Source: VRUE01 sp963753245
GTDB lineage: Bacteria; Actinomycetota; Thermoleophilia; Solirubrobacterales; 70-9
NCBI GenBank assembly: GCA_963753245.1
Contig: CAVWBK010000002.1
Span: forward strand, 124,001-188,000
DNA: 64,000 nt
Reading direction: 5' to 3'
Shown in pieces: positions 26,071 through 34,670 of this stretch (its first letter is position 1; each line of letters begins with the position of its first letter). The notes under the pieces are model-generated. The model was not told where the DNA came from and did no database searches. It worked only from the letters and a program-made list of their open reading frames with translations. The translations under genes were made by a program, and so were the position numbers.

Positions 26071-27588
26071 TCACAGAGTTTCTCTCGCCAGCTCCAGCGC
26101 TGCCTGGCGGTCGTCCATCCGACGAAAGCCCCCGCGGGCGTCGGTGGCTTCCCGGGAGGTTGGCCCGCGTCCGAGGATTGCGACCAGGTCCCCTGCTTGC
26201 GCCAGTGCCAGCGCCCGGGCGATCGCGGCGCGTCGGTCGATCACTGTCTCAAGAGACCCACCAGACGCCTCCCGTGCCCCGGCCGCTAGCTGCGCCAGGG
26301 TAACCAGCCGAGGCTCGCCACGGTAGCTCGTCCCTGAGAGGATCAGGTGGTCGCTCTGCTCACGCGCCACGCGGCCGACGTCACGGCCCGTCAACGGCCC
26401 CGCCCGCCCAACTATGGCGAGAACGGTTATCAGCCGCCCGCCTCTCGGCGCCACCAGCGTGCGCCCAGCCGTTAGCACGGCGATCACACTGTCGACGCTG
26501 TAGGCGAAGTCGACAACCACATCAAATGGGCGCTTGACCTCGATCACCTCAAAGCGACCCGGAGGCGGCGAGGCAGATGCGATTCCCGCCACGGTGCGCT
26601 CGCGCGACAGGCCGAGGCCATCGGCAAGCGCCAGAACGGCGGCGGCATTGGCCGCGTTATGTGCACCGGGCAGCCGGGTCTCGAGCCTGACCTGGCCGTC
26701 CGGTGCATCGATCTCGATCTCGGCACCAAGAAGGTCCCACCGGCACCCCTCAATCCGGTAATCCGCCTCCGAATTTCGACCGTAACGAATGGCTCGGGCG
26801 CCGAGTTCTTCGACGCTGGTGGCGAGGCCCCGGCCGAACTCGTCATCCACGTTGATCGCGGCGATCGGAACGACACGGTCCCGATCCGCAAAGAGCCTCC
26901 GCTTGGCGTTGCCGTAGGCCTCCATGGTTCCGTGGCGGTTGAGGTGATCGGGGGTCAGATTGGTGAACACCGCGCCGTCCACGCTCAGCCCCGGGCTGTA
27001 CTCCGCCTGGTAGCTTGAGACCTCGGCCACCACCGAGCACGGCGGCTCCTCCAGCGAGAGCTCGCTGAGCGGCGGCCCGAATTCGGTGTTTCCGCTGAGC
27101 CTGGGCCTGAGGCCGTGTGCGCCCAGAACCGAGACGCAGAGGGCCGCGACCGTCGACTTGCCGTTTGTACCTGTGACGGCGACCGTTGGTGCCGGCGTCA
27201 GCCGCCACCCGATCTCGAGCTCGTCGACCACAGTCAGGCCTCGCCGGAGTGCCTCGGCGATTATCGGAGCCTCGGCGGGAACGCCCGGGCTCTTTACCAC
27301 CGTGCAGACACCCCTCAGCGCCTCCAGCCCGTGGCCGCCGAGTGAGACGTGGACATCCAAGGCGCGCAGGGTCTGCGCCCTCTCCAGTTGGGCGGAGTCG
27401 GCGCCCGCGTCCCACACTCCAACCATGGCCCCACCGACACGCGAGGCGAGTGCTCGTGCGGCTGCCATTCCCGCGCGCCCGAGCCCGACCACCAGATACG
27501 GCGAGGCGGGCAGCGGCGGCCGCGGTGCCGTTGTCGCTCCCCATGGCTTGGTCCCGGACGGCGGGGCCGTTATCGTGACTCGGCCCAT
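26071..27588 (-). CDS. Mur ligase family protein (MurD-like N-terminus)
   Basis: The 505-residue cytoplasmic protein has the three Mur domains. SPYLVVGLGRAGMAAARALA near residue 35 is the MurD-type Rossmann domain, PTVAVTGTNGKSTVAALCVS near 145 is the ATP P-loop, VVAEVSSYQAEY and FTNLTPDHLNRHGTMEAYGN are the metal and substrate loops of MurD. The C-terminal domain differs: FDVVVDFAYSVDSVIAVLTA stands where MurE has DYAHTPD, and LVAILGRGPTSREATDARGG with FRRMDDRQAALELARETL resembles the MurE tail. It may add an amino acid to a muramyl-like or other carboxylate acceptor. It is isolated from any mur/dcw cluster. ATG 27588 was chosen by homology. Confidence 0.85.
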   Translation of the reverse strand: MGRVTITAPPSGTKPWGATTAPRPPLPASPYLVVGLGRAGMAAARALASRVGGAMVGVWDAGADSAQLERAQTLRALDVHVSLGGHGLEALRGVCTVVKSPGVPAEAPIIAEALRRGLTVVDELEIGWRLTPAPTVAVTGTNGKSTVAALCVSVLGAHGLRPRLSGNTEFGPPLSELSLEEPPCSVVAEVSSYQAEYSPGLSVDGAVFTNLTPDHLNRHGTMEAYGNAKRRLFADRDRVVPIAAINVDDEFGRGLATSVEELGARAIRYGRNSEADYRIEGCRWDLLGAEIEIDAPDGQVRLETRLPGAHNAANAAAVLALADGLGLSRERTVAGIASASPPPGRFEVIEVKRPFDVVVDFAYSVDSVIAVLTAGRTLVAPRGGRLITVLAIVGRAGPLTGRDVGRVAREQSDHLILSGTSYRGEPRLVTLAQLAAGAREASGGSLETVIDRRAAIARALALAQAGDLVAILGRGPTSREATDARGGFRRMDDRQAALELARETL

Positions 27589-27689
27589 GAGGTGATCGTA
27601 ATCCTTCGCGGTGGAGCTCTGGGCTTTCGCCTCAGGCAGTCGCCACCCGAGACCCGGATCGACTCCGCAGAGCAGACCTGCGAGCTGTT

Positions 27690-27838
27690 CCTCGCCGCTT
27701 GGCGAATGGAAAACCAAAGAAGGCGTTGGCCAAGCAGGGCAACGTCAAGGTTCAGGTGAGGGTCGTCTTCGCACCGTCTGGAGGCGGCTCGGCGGTGAGC
27801 AAGGCGAAGGCGATCCTCCGAAGAAGGTCGTCGGCTAG
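27690..27838 (+). pseudogene. Fragment of a secreted-protein C-terminal domain
   Basis: One plus-strand frame reads KKALAKQGNVKVQVRVVFAP followed by SGGGSAVSKAKAILRRRSSA. This matches the C-terminal tail found on other secreted proteins of this window (LKRKGKLAVNVTITFMPTGG at 56.6 kb, for example). No upstream part of a gene is joined to it, so it is a residual 3' end. Confidence 0.4.
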
Positions 27839-27908
27839 ACAAAACTGGCGGTTGAGGTAACACTCGGGAAAGCTGAGGGCGAAGAACGGCACCGGGAGAT
27901 ATAGCCGG

Positions 27909-27997
27909 CGGGGTTGCCCGGGCGAGCGGGCAGATCTGGCGAAGGCGTCCGCCGGCTTGGGCCGAGCGAATCGCAGGTTCAAATCCTGCCGCCCCGA
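27909..27997 (+). tRNA. tRNA-like sequence (Tyr/long-variable-arm type), probably degenerate
   Basis: The 3' half is tRNA-like: T arm GCAGG-TTCAAAT-CCTGC (27973-27989), acceptor strand CGCCCCG and discriminator A. The 5' side offers CGGGGTT for the acceptor (six of seven pairs, one G-U) followed by TTGCCCGGGCGAGCGGGC, which resembles the D arm of bacterial tRNA-Tyr. The variable region CCGGCTTGGGCCGAGC is also Tyr-like. The anticodon region does not give a standard 5-bp stem with a 7-base loop (GGCG-AAGGCGTC-CGCC is the best), so I do not call it functional. Its 3' half matches the repeats at 47-62 kb. Confidence 0.45.
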
Positions 27998-28070
27998 TAT
28001 TCCGGAGCCCGATTGGGAAGCGGGTTCCGTGCACCTGTGGTCGCAGGAATGGTCGGCAGCAGTCGCTCGT

Positions 28071-28088
28071 GGTACCGGCTTTGGTACC
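28071..28088. repeat. GGTACC palindrome (copy near 28.1 kb)
   Basis: GGTACCGGCTTTGGTACC is an interrupted palindrome about 73 bases downstream of the tRNA-like sequence. Related copies lie beside the tRNA 3'-half repeats at 51.2, 56.4 and 61.8 kb. Confidence 0.6.
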
Positions 28089-28195
28089 GACCGAGACACT
28101 AGTCTTGGCGACCGTAGGCCAAACCTCCGCGAACCAAGTTTAAAACGCGCGAGGTCCAGTCCTCTCACGAGGACCAGCGGTGTTCAGTCAAATCA

Positions 28196-28744
28196 CTACC
28201 GGGGTGGGAACCTTCCAGACGGTTTCAGGAGCACTTCCAGTTCTGCACCGTCGTGGGTCGGTATCGGAGTCGTGCCCGCCGCACGCTTGACCTTGATTCC
28301 CTCGACCAACCTTTTTTTGCCGGCAACCTTCGTAACAAACCCTTCGCCGTAGGGAAGCTGGCCCTGGGCTTCCGCGTAGAAATTGATCGACACTCTGAGT
28401 TTGCCGCTCAACCCCCCAATCCTCAGCTTGACCCAGCCGTGATACCTGATGTCAGTTGGGGACTTCAGTAGGCACTTTCTGATATGGACTACGCCCACCG
28501 AGCCCTCGCCTTCGCGCAGGTTGAGCTTGGACGGATAGGAGCAGAACTGATCGCCATCCCCGGGATGGGTGGGACCTTCCACGACTCCGGATAAGTGAAC
28601 CAACTTGGAGGCCTGCGATGTGGAACTCTGGCCAGCCGAGACGCTCGGGGAAAAGAGGGCAGCAGCGAATAGCGCTGCGCCGACGCAGAACGATATCGGC
28701 GGTCGGTTGACCCTGTCTTGGAAGGAAAGTGGTCCCATGGCCAT
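28196..28744 (-). CDS. Small secreted hypothetical protein
   Basis: The product is a 182-residue exported protein. ATG 28744 gives a signal peptide (ISFCVGAALFAAALFSPSVSAG). The mature part, about 145 residues, is predicted beta-rich with two Cys (GDQFCSYPSKLNLREGEG and VHIRKCLLKSPTDIRYHGWV) and ends with the basic stretch VAGKKRLVEGIKVKRAAGTT. No family is recognised. It sits between the tRNA-like sequence and a 730-base stretch that lacks an intact gene. Confidence 0.72.
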   Translation of the reverse strand: MAMGPLSFQDRVNRPPISFCVGAALFAAALFSPSVSAGQSSTSQASKLVHLSGVVEGPTHPGDGDQFCSYPSKLNLREGEGSVGVVHIRKCLLKSPTDIRYHGWVKLRIGGLSGKLRVSINFYAEAQGQLPYGEGFVTKVAGKKRLVEGIKVKRAAGTTPIPTHDGAELEVLLKPSGRFPPR

Positions 28745-28984
28745 GTCCTTTTCGCGTGGTCCTTGCTACGCCACGGCTCGGTGGTCGACTGCACACGGCG
28801 CACGCCGACTCTACGGAGAGGTGAGACTGCTGTCAACGCCGGGCGCCCCAGGCTGGCTTCGATGGGGGATGATCGTGATGCCTGGAACCCAACGACTCGG
28901 ATCGCTGGACCGGGGCGCCCGTCAGGTCTAAGCTCAGCGAGACCCGTGAGTCTCGTTTGAGCGTGGTCGCGTCGCCTTTCGGCG

Positions 28985-29315
28985 TGGGATTGCGGCGCTG
29001 ATCGCGGCCATTGCTATGGCTGGCGTGCTGGGCGCTGCGGTCGGGCGCGCAGGCCTCGACCAATACCACCGGATCACCGGGGTGAGACTCGACCGCTCCC
29101 CGGAGATTCCCCGCGGTTCTCCGACATCGGTTTGGTCGGCGACTCCGCCGTCCCCAGATCCCCGAGGACCTCCGCCCGAGCGCAGCCGCCTGCTCGCAAG
29201 CGCGCCGCCGTGGCGGTCGCGCGCGAGGTGCAGGCCTGCGTCAAGCGCGAAACGCGGGCGCGCTCGTCGGTCGCCGCGACGATCGACCAGCTTGAGCGCG
29301 GCACGCATTGTTGAT
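28985..29315 (+). pseudogene. Possible decayed small exported protein
   Basis: The 28745-29471 interval has no intact gene. One plus frame shows a hydrophobic segment ALIAAIAMAGVLGAAVGRAG. A second frame downstream ends with VAREVQACVKRETRARSSVA and ATIDQLERGTHC before a stop. The order and strand are consistent with one short exported protein broken by a frameshift, but this is weak evidence. Confidence 0.22.
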
Positions 29316-29471
29316 CCGCGAGCTGTGGCGCTGAGCAATAGGCTGCGGCGTCCACACTCGAAAGGGCGGGACACTATGAGCCGCAGTTGGGTTGGTGCTG
29401 CCGAACCTCTAGCTCGACGGTCGGTAAGGCTCCCGATTGTCTTGGTTCGGTGCTGGTGTAGCTTCAGAACC

Positions 29472-31526
29472 ATGGCTGGATATTGCTCCAAGCGCGCTCT
29501 GGATCGGGGGAGGGGCGCCCAGTGTTTGCTCGGTTGCTGGGTGCTGACCTTGGCGGTGAGCGCATTGTTCGCAGCAGGCCCTGCGGCCGCATCGGCGAGC
29601 ACGAGATATGTGTCGAGCAGCGGTAGCGACACCGACAACGATTGCCAGGACGGATCGAACCCGTGCCGGACGATCCAGTACGCGGTCGAGCAGGCGAATG
29701 CGGGTGACACGGTTGCGGTGGCTGGGGTGCATGAAGAAACCATTCGCATGCGAGCGTCGCTCACGATCACCCAGTGGTCCGGCGAGGCTCCTGGAGTGCT
29801 CGACGGCTCGAACACAAACACCGGCGAACCAGTCTTGTATGTCGACGGCTTCGACGTGAACACCCCCCCGGCGGTGAAGGTATCCGGCCTGTCGATCGAG
29901 AACGACCCTTCCAATGATGGGATCTTGGTCGCCGGCGACGCTTCGCTCGCGGTCGAAAACTCGACCATCTCGCATAACGCTCAGAGCGGGATCCAGGTCA
30001 ACTCGGACAGTGCGGCAACTGTCGAAAACTCGACCATCTCGCACAACTCCGAAAGCGGGATCTGGATCGAACCGGATAATACTGTCGACGTCGAGAACTC
30101 GACGATCTCGCAGAACTCGAACAGCGGGATCTACGACGCCGGTACGGCCACCATCGTGCGCTCGGCGATCACAGGTAACAACGGCTCTGGCGGCGCCGGA
30201 ATCGCGGTAGGCCCAGGTGGGAACCTGGTCGTCGCGGAGTCTACGGTGAGCGACAACGCGGCCGTAGACACCGGCGGGGCGCTCTTTAACGGCGGAAGCA
30301 CCACGGTTGAGAACTCGACGATCGCCCATAACTCATCCATCGGCAGTTCGGCGATCGCCACCCTGAACAACGACGTGACGCTCGCCGGAGATATCCTCGC
30401 CGAGCAGACGGCGGGCTTGGACTGCCCAGCAGGCGGTGGGATCGTCGACGACGGTTACAACCTCGACGACGACGGATCGTGCATCTCGAGCACATCCCCG
30501 GGTCAGGGGAGTCATAGCGGCACGATCGCGGACGGCTCGTCCACATATGGCGCGGTCCTTGACGCCTACCTGGCGGACTCGCTCGGCAACAACGGCGGGC
30601 CGACTCAGACGTTCGCCCTCCTGAACGAGCCAAGCCCGGCGACGGCGGAGCCGGATCCGGCGCTGGCCGTCGTGCCTTCGAGCTTCAACCTGCCAGTGGC
30701 ACTCGACGCGAAGTCGGCAGCATGCTCGGTGCCCGACCAGCGTGGCGTCACAGCCGCCGGGGGGATCGGGTGCGATGTCGGCGCCTACTTCCTGCAAGCG
30801 ACGAGGACGAGCCTCGCCAGTTCGAGCCCAATGGTGCGCTCGGGTGGCTCGGTGACCTATACGGCGACGATCACCCCGCCGCCGGACGGCGGGACGGTGA
30901 CGTTTTCGGACGGGGCAGGCAATCCGGCGAGCGTGAACTGTGGTGCTCGGACGCTGACGGGCGATAAGGCCACCTGCGCTGTCTCCTACCCCGCCGCGAG
31001 TGCTTTCTCGGTCACGGCCACCTACTCGGGGGACGGCACCTCGAACGAGTACGCCGGGTCGACCTCGAGTCCAGCACTGGGTCAAATCGTGACGGCGCCG
31101 TCCGCGGTTCCGCGCCTCTCGCACCTGCGGGTGCGGCCAGACGAATTTCCGGTGGCGATCAAGGGCAGGGCGACCAGCGCCACAGCTCGGCTCGGCACCA
31201 CCATCTCTTACCGTGACACGCTCGCCGCCGACACCGACCTGCGCGTGTTCCGCAAGCTGCGCGGGGTCAGGCGTGGCCACCGATGCGTCGCGGCGGCGAA
31301 AGGCAAGCCAGCTCGCGAGGAGAAGCCGTGCCTGCGCCTGGTGCTGCTCGACACCATCACGCACAGCGACAAAGCCGGCGCCAACCGGCTGCACTTCGCC
31401 GGCCGCCTTCGCGGCCACGCGCTGCGCCCGGGCCGCTACATGCTCAAGGCAGCCGCTGCGCTGGACGGCCTGCACAGCCAGACGATCAGTCGATCGTTCG
31501 TGATCCTTACCCCGCCGGACGTCTGA
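29472..31526 (+). CDS. Secreted right-handed beta-helix protein with choice-of-anchor Q and Ig-like domains
   Basis: The 684-residue protein starts with a signal peptide (LLGCWVLTLAVSALFAAGPAAASA). Residues 30-330 form a parallel beta-helix with tandem turns containing VENSTISHN (four near-identical coils around residues 155-215), as in chlamydial Pmp-like repeats. Next comes the anchor-Q motif LGNNGGPTQTFALL near residue 375, then a Big-type Ig domain (TRTSLASSSPMVRSGGSVTY) near 455. The last 150 residues are a beta domain rich in Arg/Lys (SHLRVRPDEFPVAIKG). Expected at the cell surface; it could bind polysaccharide, but no catalytic residues are evident. ATG 29472 lacks a strong ribosome binding site. 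Confidence 0.87.
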   Translation: MAGYCSKRALDRGRGAQCLLGCWVLTLAVSALFAAGPAAASASTRYVSSSGSDTDNDCQDGSNPCRTIQYAVEQANAGDTVAVAGVHEETIRMRASLTITQWSGEAPGVLDGSNTNTGEPVLYVDGFDVNTPPAVKVSGLSIENDPSNDGILVAGDASLAVENSTISHNAQSGIQVNSDSAATVENSTISHNSESGIWIEPDNTVDVENSTISQNSNSGIYDAGTATIVRSAITGNNGSGGAGIAVGPGGNLVVAESTVSDNAAVDTGGALFNGGSTTVENSTIAHNSSIGSSAIATLNNDVTLAGDILAEQTAGLDCPAGGGIVDDGYNLDDDGSCISSTSPGQGSHSGTIADGSSTYGAVLDAYLADSLGNNGGPTQTFALLNEPSPATAEPDPALAVVPSSFNLPVALDAKSAACSVPDQRGVTAAGGIGCDVGAYFLQATRTSLASSSPMVRSGGSVTYTATITPPPDGGTVTFSDGAGNPASVNCGARTLTGDKATCAVSYPAASAFSVTATYSGDGTSNEYAGSTSSPALGQIVTAPSAVPRLSHLRVRPDEFPVAIKGRATSATARLGTTISYRDTLAADTDLRVFRKLRGVRRGHRCVAAAKGKPAREEKPCLRLVLLDTITHSDKAGANRLHFAGRLRGHALRPGRYMLKAAAALDGLHSQTISRSFVILTPPDV

Positions 31527-31573
31527 GGCCCGGCTGAGTCGGGCACCGACTTTTCCCACCTGCTACCCCCGTT

Positions 31574-34333
31574 TTAGTGAGGCATCCGGCGCACAACCGT
31601 GAATTTCCACCTGGTCACATTGCTTACCTTGCCGTTCGGGCCGATCGTCTCGACCTCGAAGGTGTGCTCGCCGGGCTTCGCTTTGTAGGTCAAAGGAGAG
31701 GTACAAGGCTTGAACGGGCCCTGGTCGAGCCGGCATTTGAAGTGGGCGCCGGCATCGGCCGAGTGGAAGGTGAACTTCGCCTTTGCTTTGAGGCCTTTCG
31801 TCACCAGTTTCTGCTTCGGGTGCTTGCCGATCTTGGGCGCCGGGGGCTTGGTTTCGGTAGCCGCCTTGGTCGCGACAGTGAAGGTGCGCGTGGAGGGGGT
31901 CGGGTCGGTGTTGCCGGCTTTGTCGATTGCGCGGACCGAGAAGGTGTGTTTGCCATCGGCGAGCGGCGACATCGTTTTGAATGGCGGTTTGCAGACTTGG
32001 AAGGGACCGTCGAGCGAGCATTCGAACTTGGATTCCTTCTCGCTGGATTCGAAGCCGAAGCTGGGCGTGGCTTCGCTGGTCCTCGAGCCGTCGGCCGGGC
32101 CCGAGGTGATCGTCGTTTCGGGCGGGACCGAGTCCTCCTCGTAGGTGACCGAGGTGCTCGAGCAGCTCGAGATTCCTTCCAAATCACCGGCGACCGCATA
32201 GAAGGTCGTGCTCGAGTTCTCCGGCACGGTGACCGCTATCCCGGGCGATTCGAATGCTTTGACGGTCCCGTTCGCGACCGGCTCCCCTAGGCAGGTCGGG
32301 TCCTCGTAGAGCACGATGATCGTGCCCACTTCGGCATGGCCGAGCACCTTGATCGCCGTCTTGTTGGAGGGCGAGCCGGGGGAGGTCGAGATCAGGATCG
32401 GCGGCGGGACCGGTTCGGGCGGCAGCCCGACGCCGTTGGTCCCGGCTTCTCCTTTTTCGCCCGCTTCGCCTTTTGTGCCCGGGAGCCCGGGTAGCTCTTC
32501 GGAATCCGAGAAGGCGCTCATTCCGGGTTCACCGCCGGCGCCGGGTTCGCCACCTTTGCCACCCTTGCCGCCGGGGCCGCCTGGGCCCTGCGTGCCGCCG
32601 GTGCCCGCGGAGGAGATGTAGGCGTCATCGCCCGTCCCTTCGGCGCCGTGCAGCTGGCCGGCGCCGCCGGGGCCGCCTTCGCCGCCGGTGCCCCCTTTAC
32701 CGCCGTCGCCGGCGTTGCCCGCCTGGCCGGGGCCCGCGTATTCGCTGCGGTATTCCGCAACCCCACCGTAGCCCGCGGCGCCGCCCCAGCCCCCCTGTCC
32801 GCCGTGGCCGCCGGAGCCGCCGGAGCCGCCGCTTCCGGCCCCGCCGCCGGTCGCGGTGTTGGAGTCAAAGGTGGTCGATTCTTCGATTGTCACCTGTGAG
32901 TTGGCGCTAGCGATTGCGCCACCCCTGCCGGGGCCGCCGTCGCCGCCGGGGCCGCCGTCGCCGCCGAGCCCGCCCTGGGCGCCGTCGGCGCCGTCGGCGC
33001 CGCTGCCACCGGTACCGGCGGCGATCTCTTCTTCTTCGCCGCCCCCGCCACCCTCGCCGTCGCCGCCGTAGCCTCCGCTCGCGGCTTCGCTCCCGGCGCC
33101 ACCGGCACCGCCTCCGCCCCCGGCACCGCCCTGCGCGGAGTCGCCGGTGAACGATGTGGGGGCGGTTCCCACTTTGGTCACTTCAAGCGTGCCGGAGGCA
33201 TCGTTGAAGACGGCGCCACCCTGGGCTTCGCCCGCGGCGCCGCCCTGGCCGCCCTCGCCGCCGGCACCCGAGGCGCCGGCTTTGCCCGCCGCCCCGCCGG
33301 CGCCGCCCTGGGCGCCGCTGCCGGAGGCGATATTGCCGAAGACGCCCCAGCCCCCGGGGCCACCTTCCCCGCCGCCGCCGCCGGCACCGGCGCCGCCGCC
33401 CTTGCCGCCTTGGGCGTAGTCGCCCGCGGTGAATTTGTCGGCGCTCAGCGTCAGCTCGCCGGCGTTGTAGATGGCGCCGCCGAGGGCTTCCCCCCCGCTG
33501 CCGCCTTCCCCGCCTTCGCCGCCCTTCCCGCCTTCGCCCCCTTCGCCGCCTGCGCCGCCTGCGCGGCCAACCGAGTTCGCGCCTTCGACCGGGCCGCTGA
33601 AACCGCCGATGCCGCCCTTGCCGCCGTTGCCTCCCTTGCCCCCGGCGCCGCCTTTGCCCCCGGCGCCGCCGATCGCGTGGTCGGCGGCGAAGGTCGAGTT
33701 TGAGATCGTCACTTCCGAGCCGGCGCTTATGTAGATGGCGCCACCGATGGCTTTTGCGCCTTCGGTCCCTTCGGCACCGTCCTCGCCCTCATCGCCCTCC
33801 TCGCCTGCTTCTCCGGGGCCGCCTTGGCCGCCCTCTGAGCTGTTGGATTCGCCTGCCTTGCCTTCATCGCCCGGTTCGCCCGCGGGACCGGCGAGGCCCG
33901 GCGCTCCGGCGGCGCCCTGGGCCAGCCCGTTGGCGAGCTTCATGTGCGTGAGCGAGAGGGTGCCGCCTTCGACCTTGAAGATCTGGTTTTTGCCGCCGCC
34001 GTCGAGGGTGATGCTCTGTTCGGGGCCGGGTTCGATCGAGGCGCTCTGGGTGGAGCCGACCACGATCGGCGTCATGATCAGGATCGTGGACGGCTGCGGC
34101 GGCTGGGAGCCGCTGCAGTCGAGTTCGATCTTGCCGCCGGCGGCGGTGGAGACCGCGGTCTGCAGGGAGGCGTTGGTGCACTGGGTGAGGACGGTGGCGC
34201 CGTCGGCGCTCGCCGCGCTGCAACCGAAACCGATGACCGATACCACGAGGAGGCCCAGCGCGACCATCAGGCCGACCCGAGGAGGCGACGCCCGAAACCA
34301 GTCTTCGTGAGCCTGGGGTTTGCTGGCCTTCAT
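31574..34333 (-). CDS. Large Gly-rich collagen-like secreted protein with two C-terminal Ig-like domains
   Basis: The product has 919 residues. ATG 34333 gives a signal/anchor segment (GLMVALGLLVVSVIGFGCSA, with a possible lipobox Cys). After a short beta-helix part, residues 130-610 are Gly-rich repeats of GGxGGxGGxG, GxxGAxG and GEAGEEGDEGEDG type, like PE_PGRS or collagen-like proteins, interrupted by beta-helix phrases such as SEVTISNSTFAADHA and VTIEESTTFDSNTATGGG. The last 250 residues hold two domains: FECSLDGPFQVCKPPF with FSVRAIDKAGNTDPTPSTRT, and FKCRLDQGPFKPCTSPLTYK with FEVETIGPNGKVSNVTRWKF. It is a surface fibre or matrix candidate. Long Pro-rich antisense frames are composition artefacts. 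Confidence 0.87.
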   Translation of the reverse strand: MKASKPQAHEDWFRASPPRVGLMVALGLLVVSVIGFGCSAASADGATVLTQCTNASLQTAVSTAAGGKIELDCSGSQPPQPSTILIMTPIVVGSTQSASIEPGPEQSITLDGGGKNQIFKVEGGTLSLTHMKLANGLAQGAAGAPGLAGPAGEPGDEGKAGESNSSEGGQGGPGEAGEEGDEGEDGAEGTEGAKAIGGAIYISAGSEVTISNSTFAADHAIGGAGGKGGAGGKGGNGGKGGIGGFSGPVEGANSVGRAGGAGGEGGEGGKGGEGGEGGSGGEALGGAIYNAGELTLSADKFTAGDYAQGGKGGGAGAGGGGGEGGPGGWGVFGNIASGSGAQGGAGGAAGKAGASGAGGEGGQGGAAGEAQGGAVFNDASGTLEVTKVGTAPTSFTGDSAQGGAGGGGGAGGAGSEAASGGYGGDGEGGGGGEEEEIAAGTGGSGADGADGAQGGLGGDGGPGGDGGPGRGGAIASANSQVTIEESTTFDSNTATGGGAGSGGSGGSGGHGGQGGWGGAAGYGGVAEYRSEYAGPGQAGNAGDGGKGGTGGEGGPGGAGQLHGAEGTGDDAYISSAGTGGTQGPGGPGGKGGKGGEPGAGGEPGMSAFSDSEELPGLPGTKGEAGEKGEAGTNGVGLPPEPVPPPILISTSPGSPSNKTAIKVLGHAEVGTIIVLYEDPTCLGEPVANGTVKAFESPGIAVTVPENSSTTFYAVAGDLEGISSCSSTSVTYEEDSVPPETTITSGPADGSRTSEATPSFGFESSEKESKFECSLDGPFQVCKPPFKTMSPLADGKHTFSVRAIDKAGNTDPTPSTRTFTVATKAATETKPPAPKIGKHPKQKLVTKGLKAKAKFTFHSADAGAHFKCRLDQGPFKPCTSPLTYKAKPGEHTFEVETIGPNGKVSNVTRWKFTVVRRMPH

Positions 34334-34670
34334 CCGTAATCCAATCCTAGCCGGACTCGCCGCCTCGTTTGGGGAGCTGATCGGAACGCTTGGAATGGCA
34401 GCCGGACCAGACTCAGCGGCTGCTATTGCTGTGCGTAGGTCGGCGCAATCCCTAGGTCCGGTTTGATCACTCCGAGACAAACGGCGACCGAGCTACGGCG
34501 ATGCCAAGATCGCGTGAGCGCCCGCCCGTTTCTGATGCGCAGCGAGGCATCGCATCCTGGGACGCAGGGAGTAAATGACAAGTGTTGCGAGTCAGTGGTC
34601 GTCTTTAGAGCTAATGGCGCCTGCCTTTCCCGGATTCTCACACCAACGCGTCAAGCTCGGCGGTGGCGGC

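Noticed and set aside
27909..27997. A functional tRNA-Tyr
   Set aside because: The anticodon stem-loop does not have the standard 5-bp stem and 7-base loop with GTA, and the acceptor has a mismatch.
32316..33734. Several Pro- or Arg-rich plus-strand frames opposite the collagen-like gene
   Set aside because: Composition artefacts of the GGC/GCC repeats on the coding strand.
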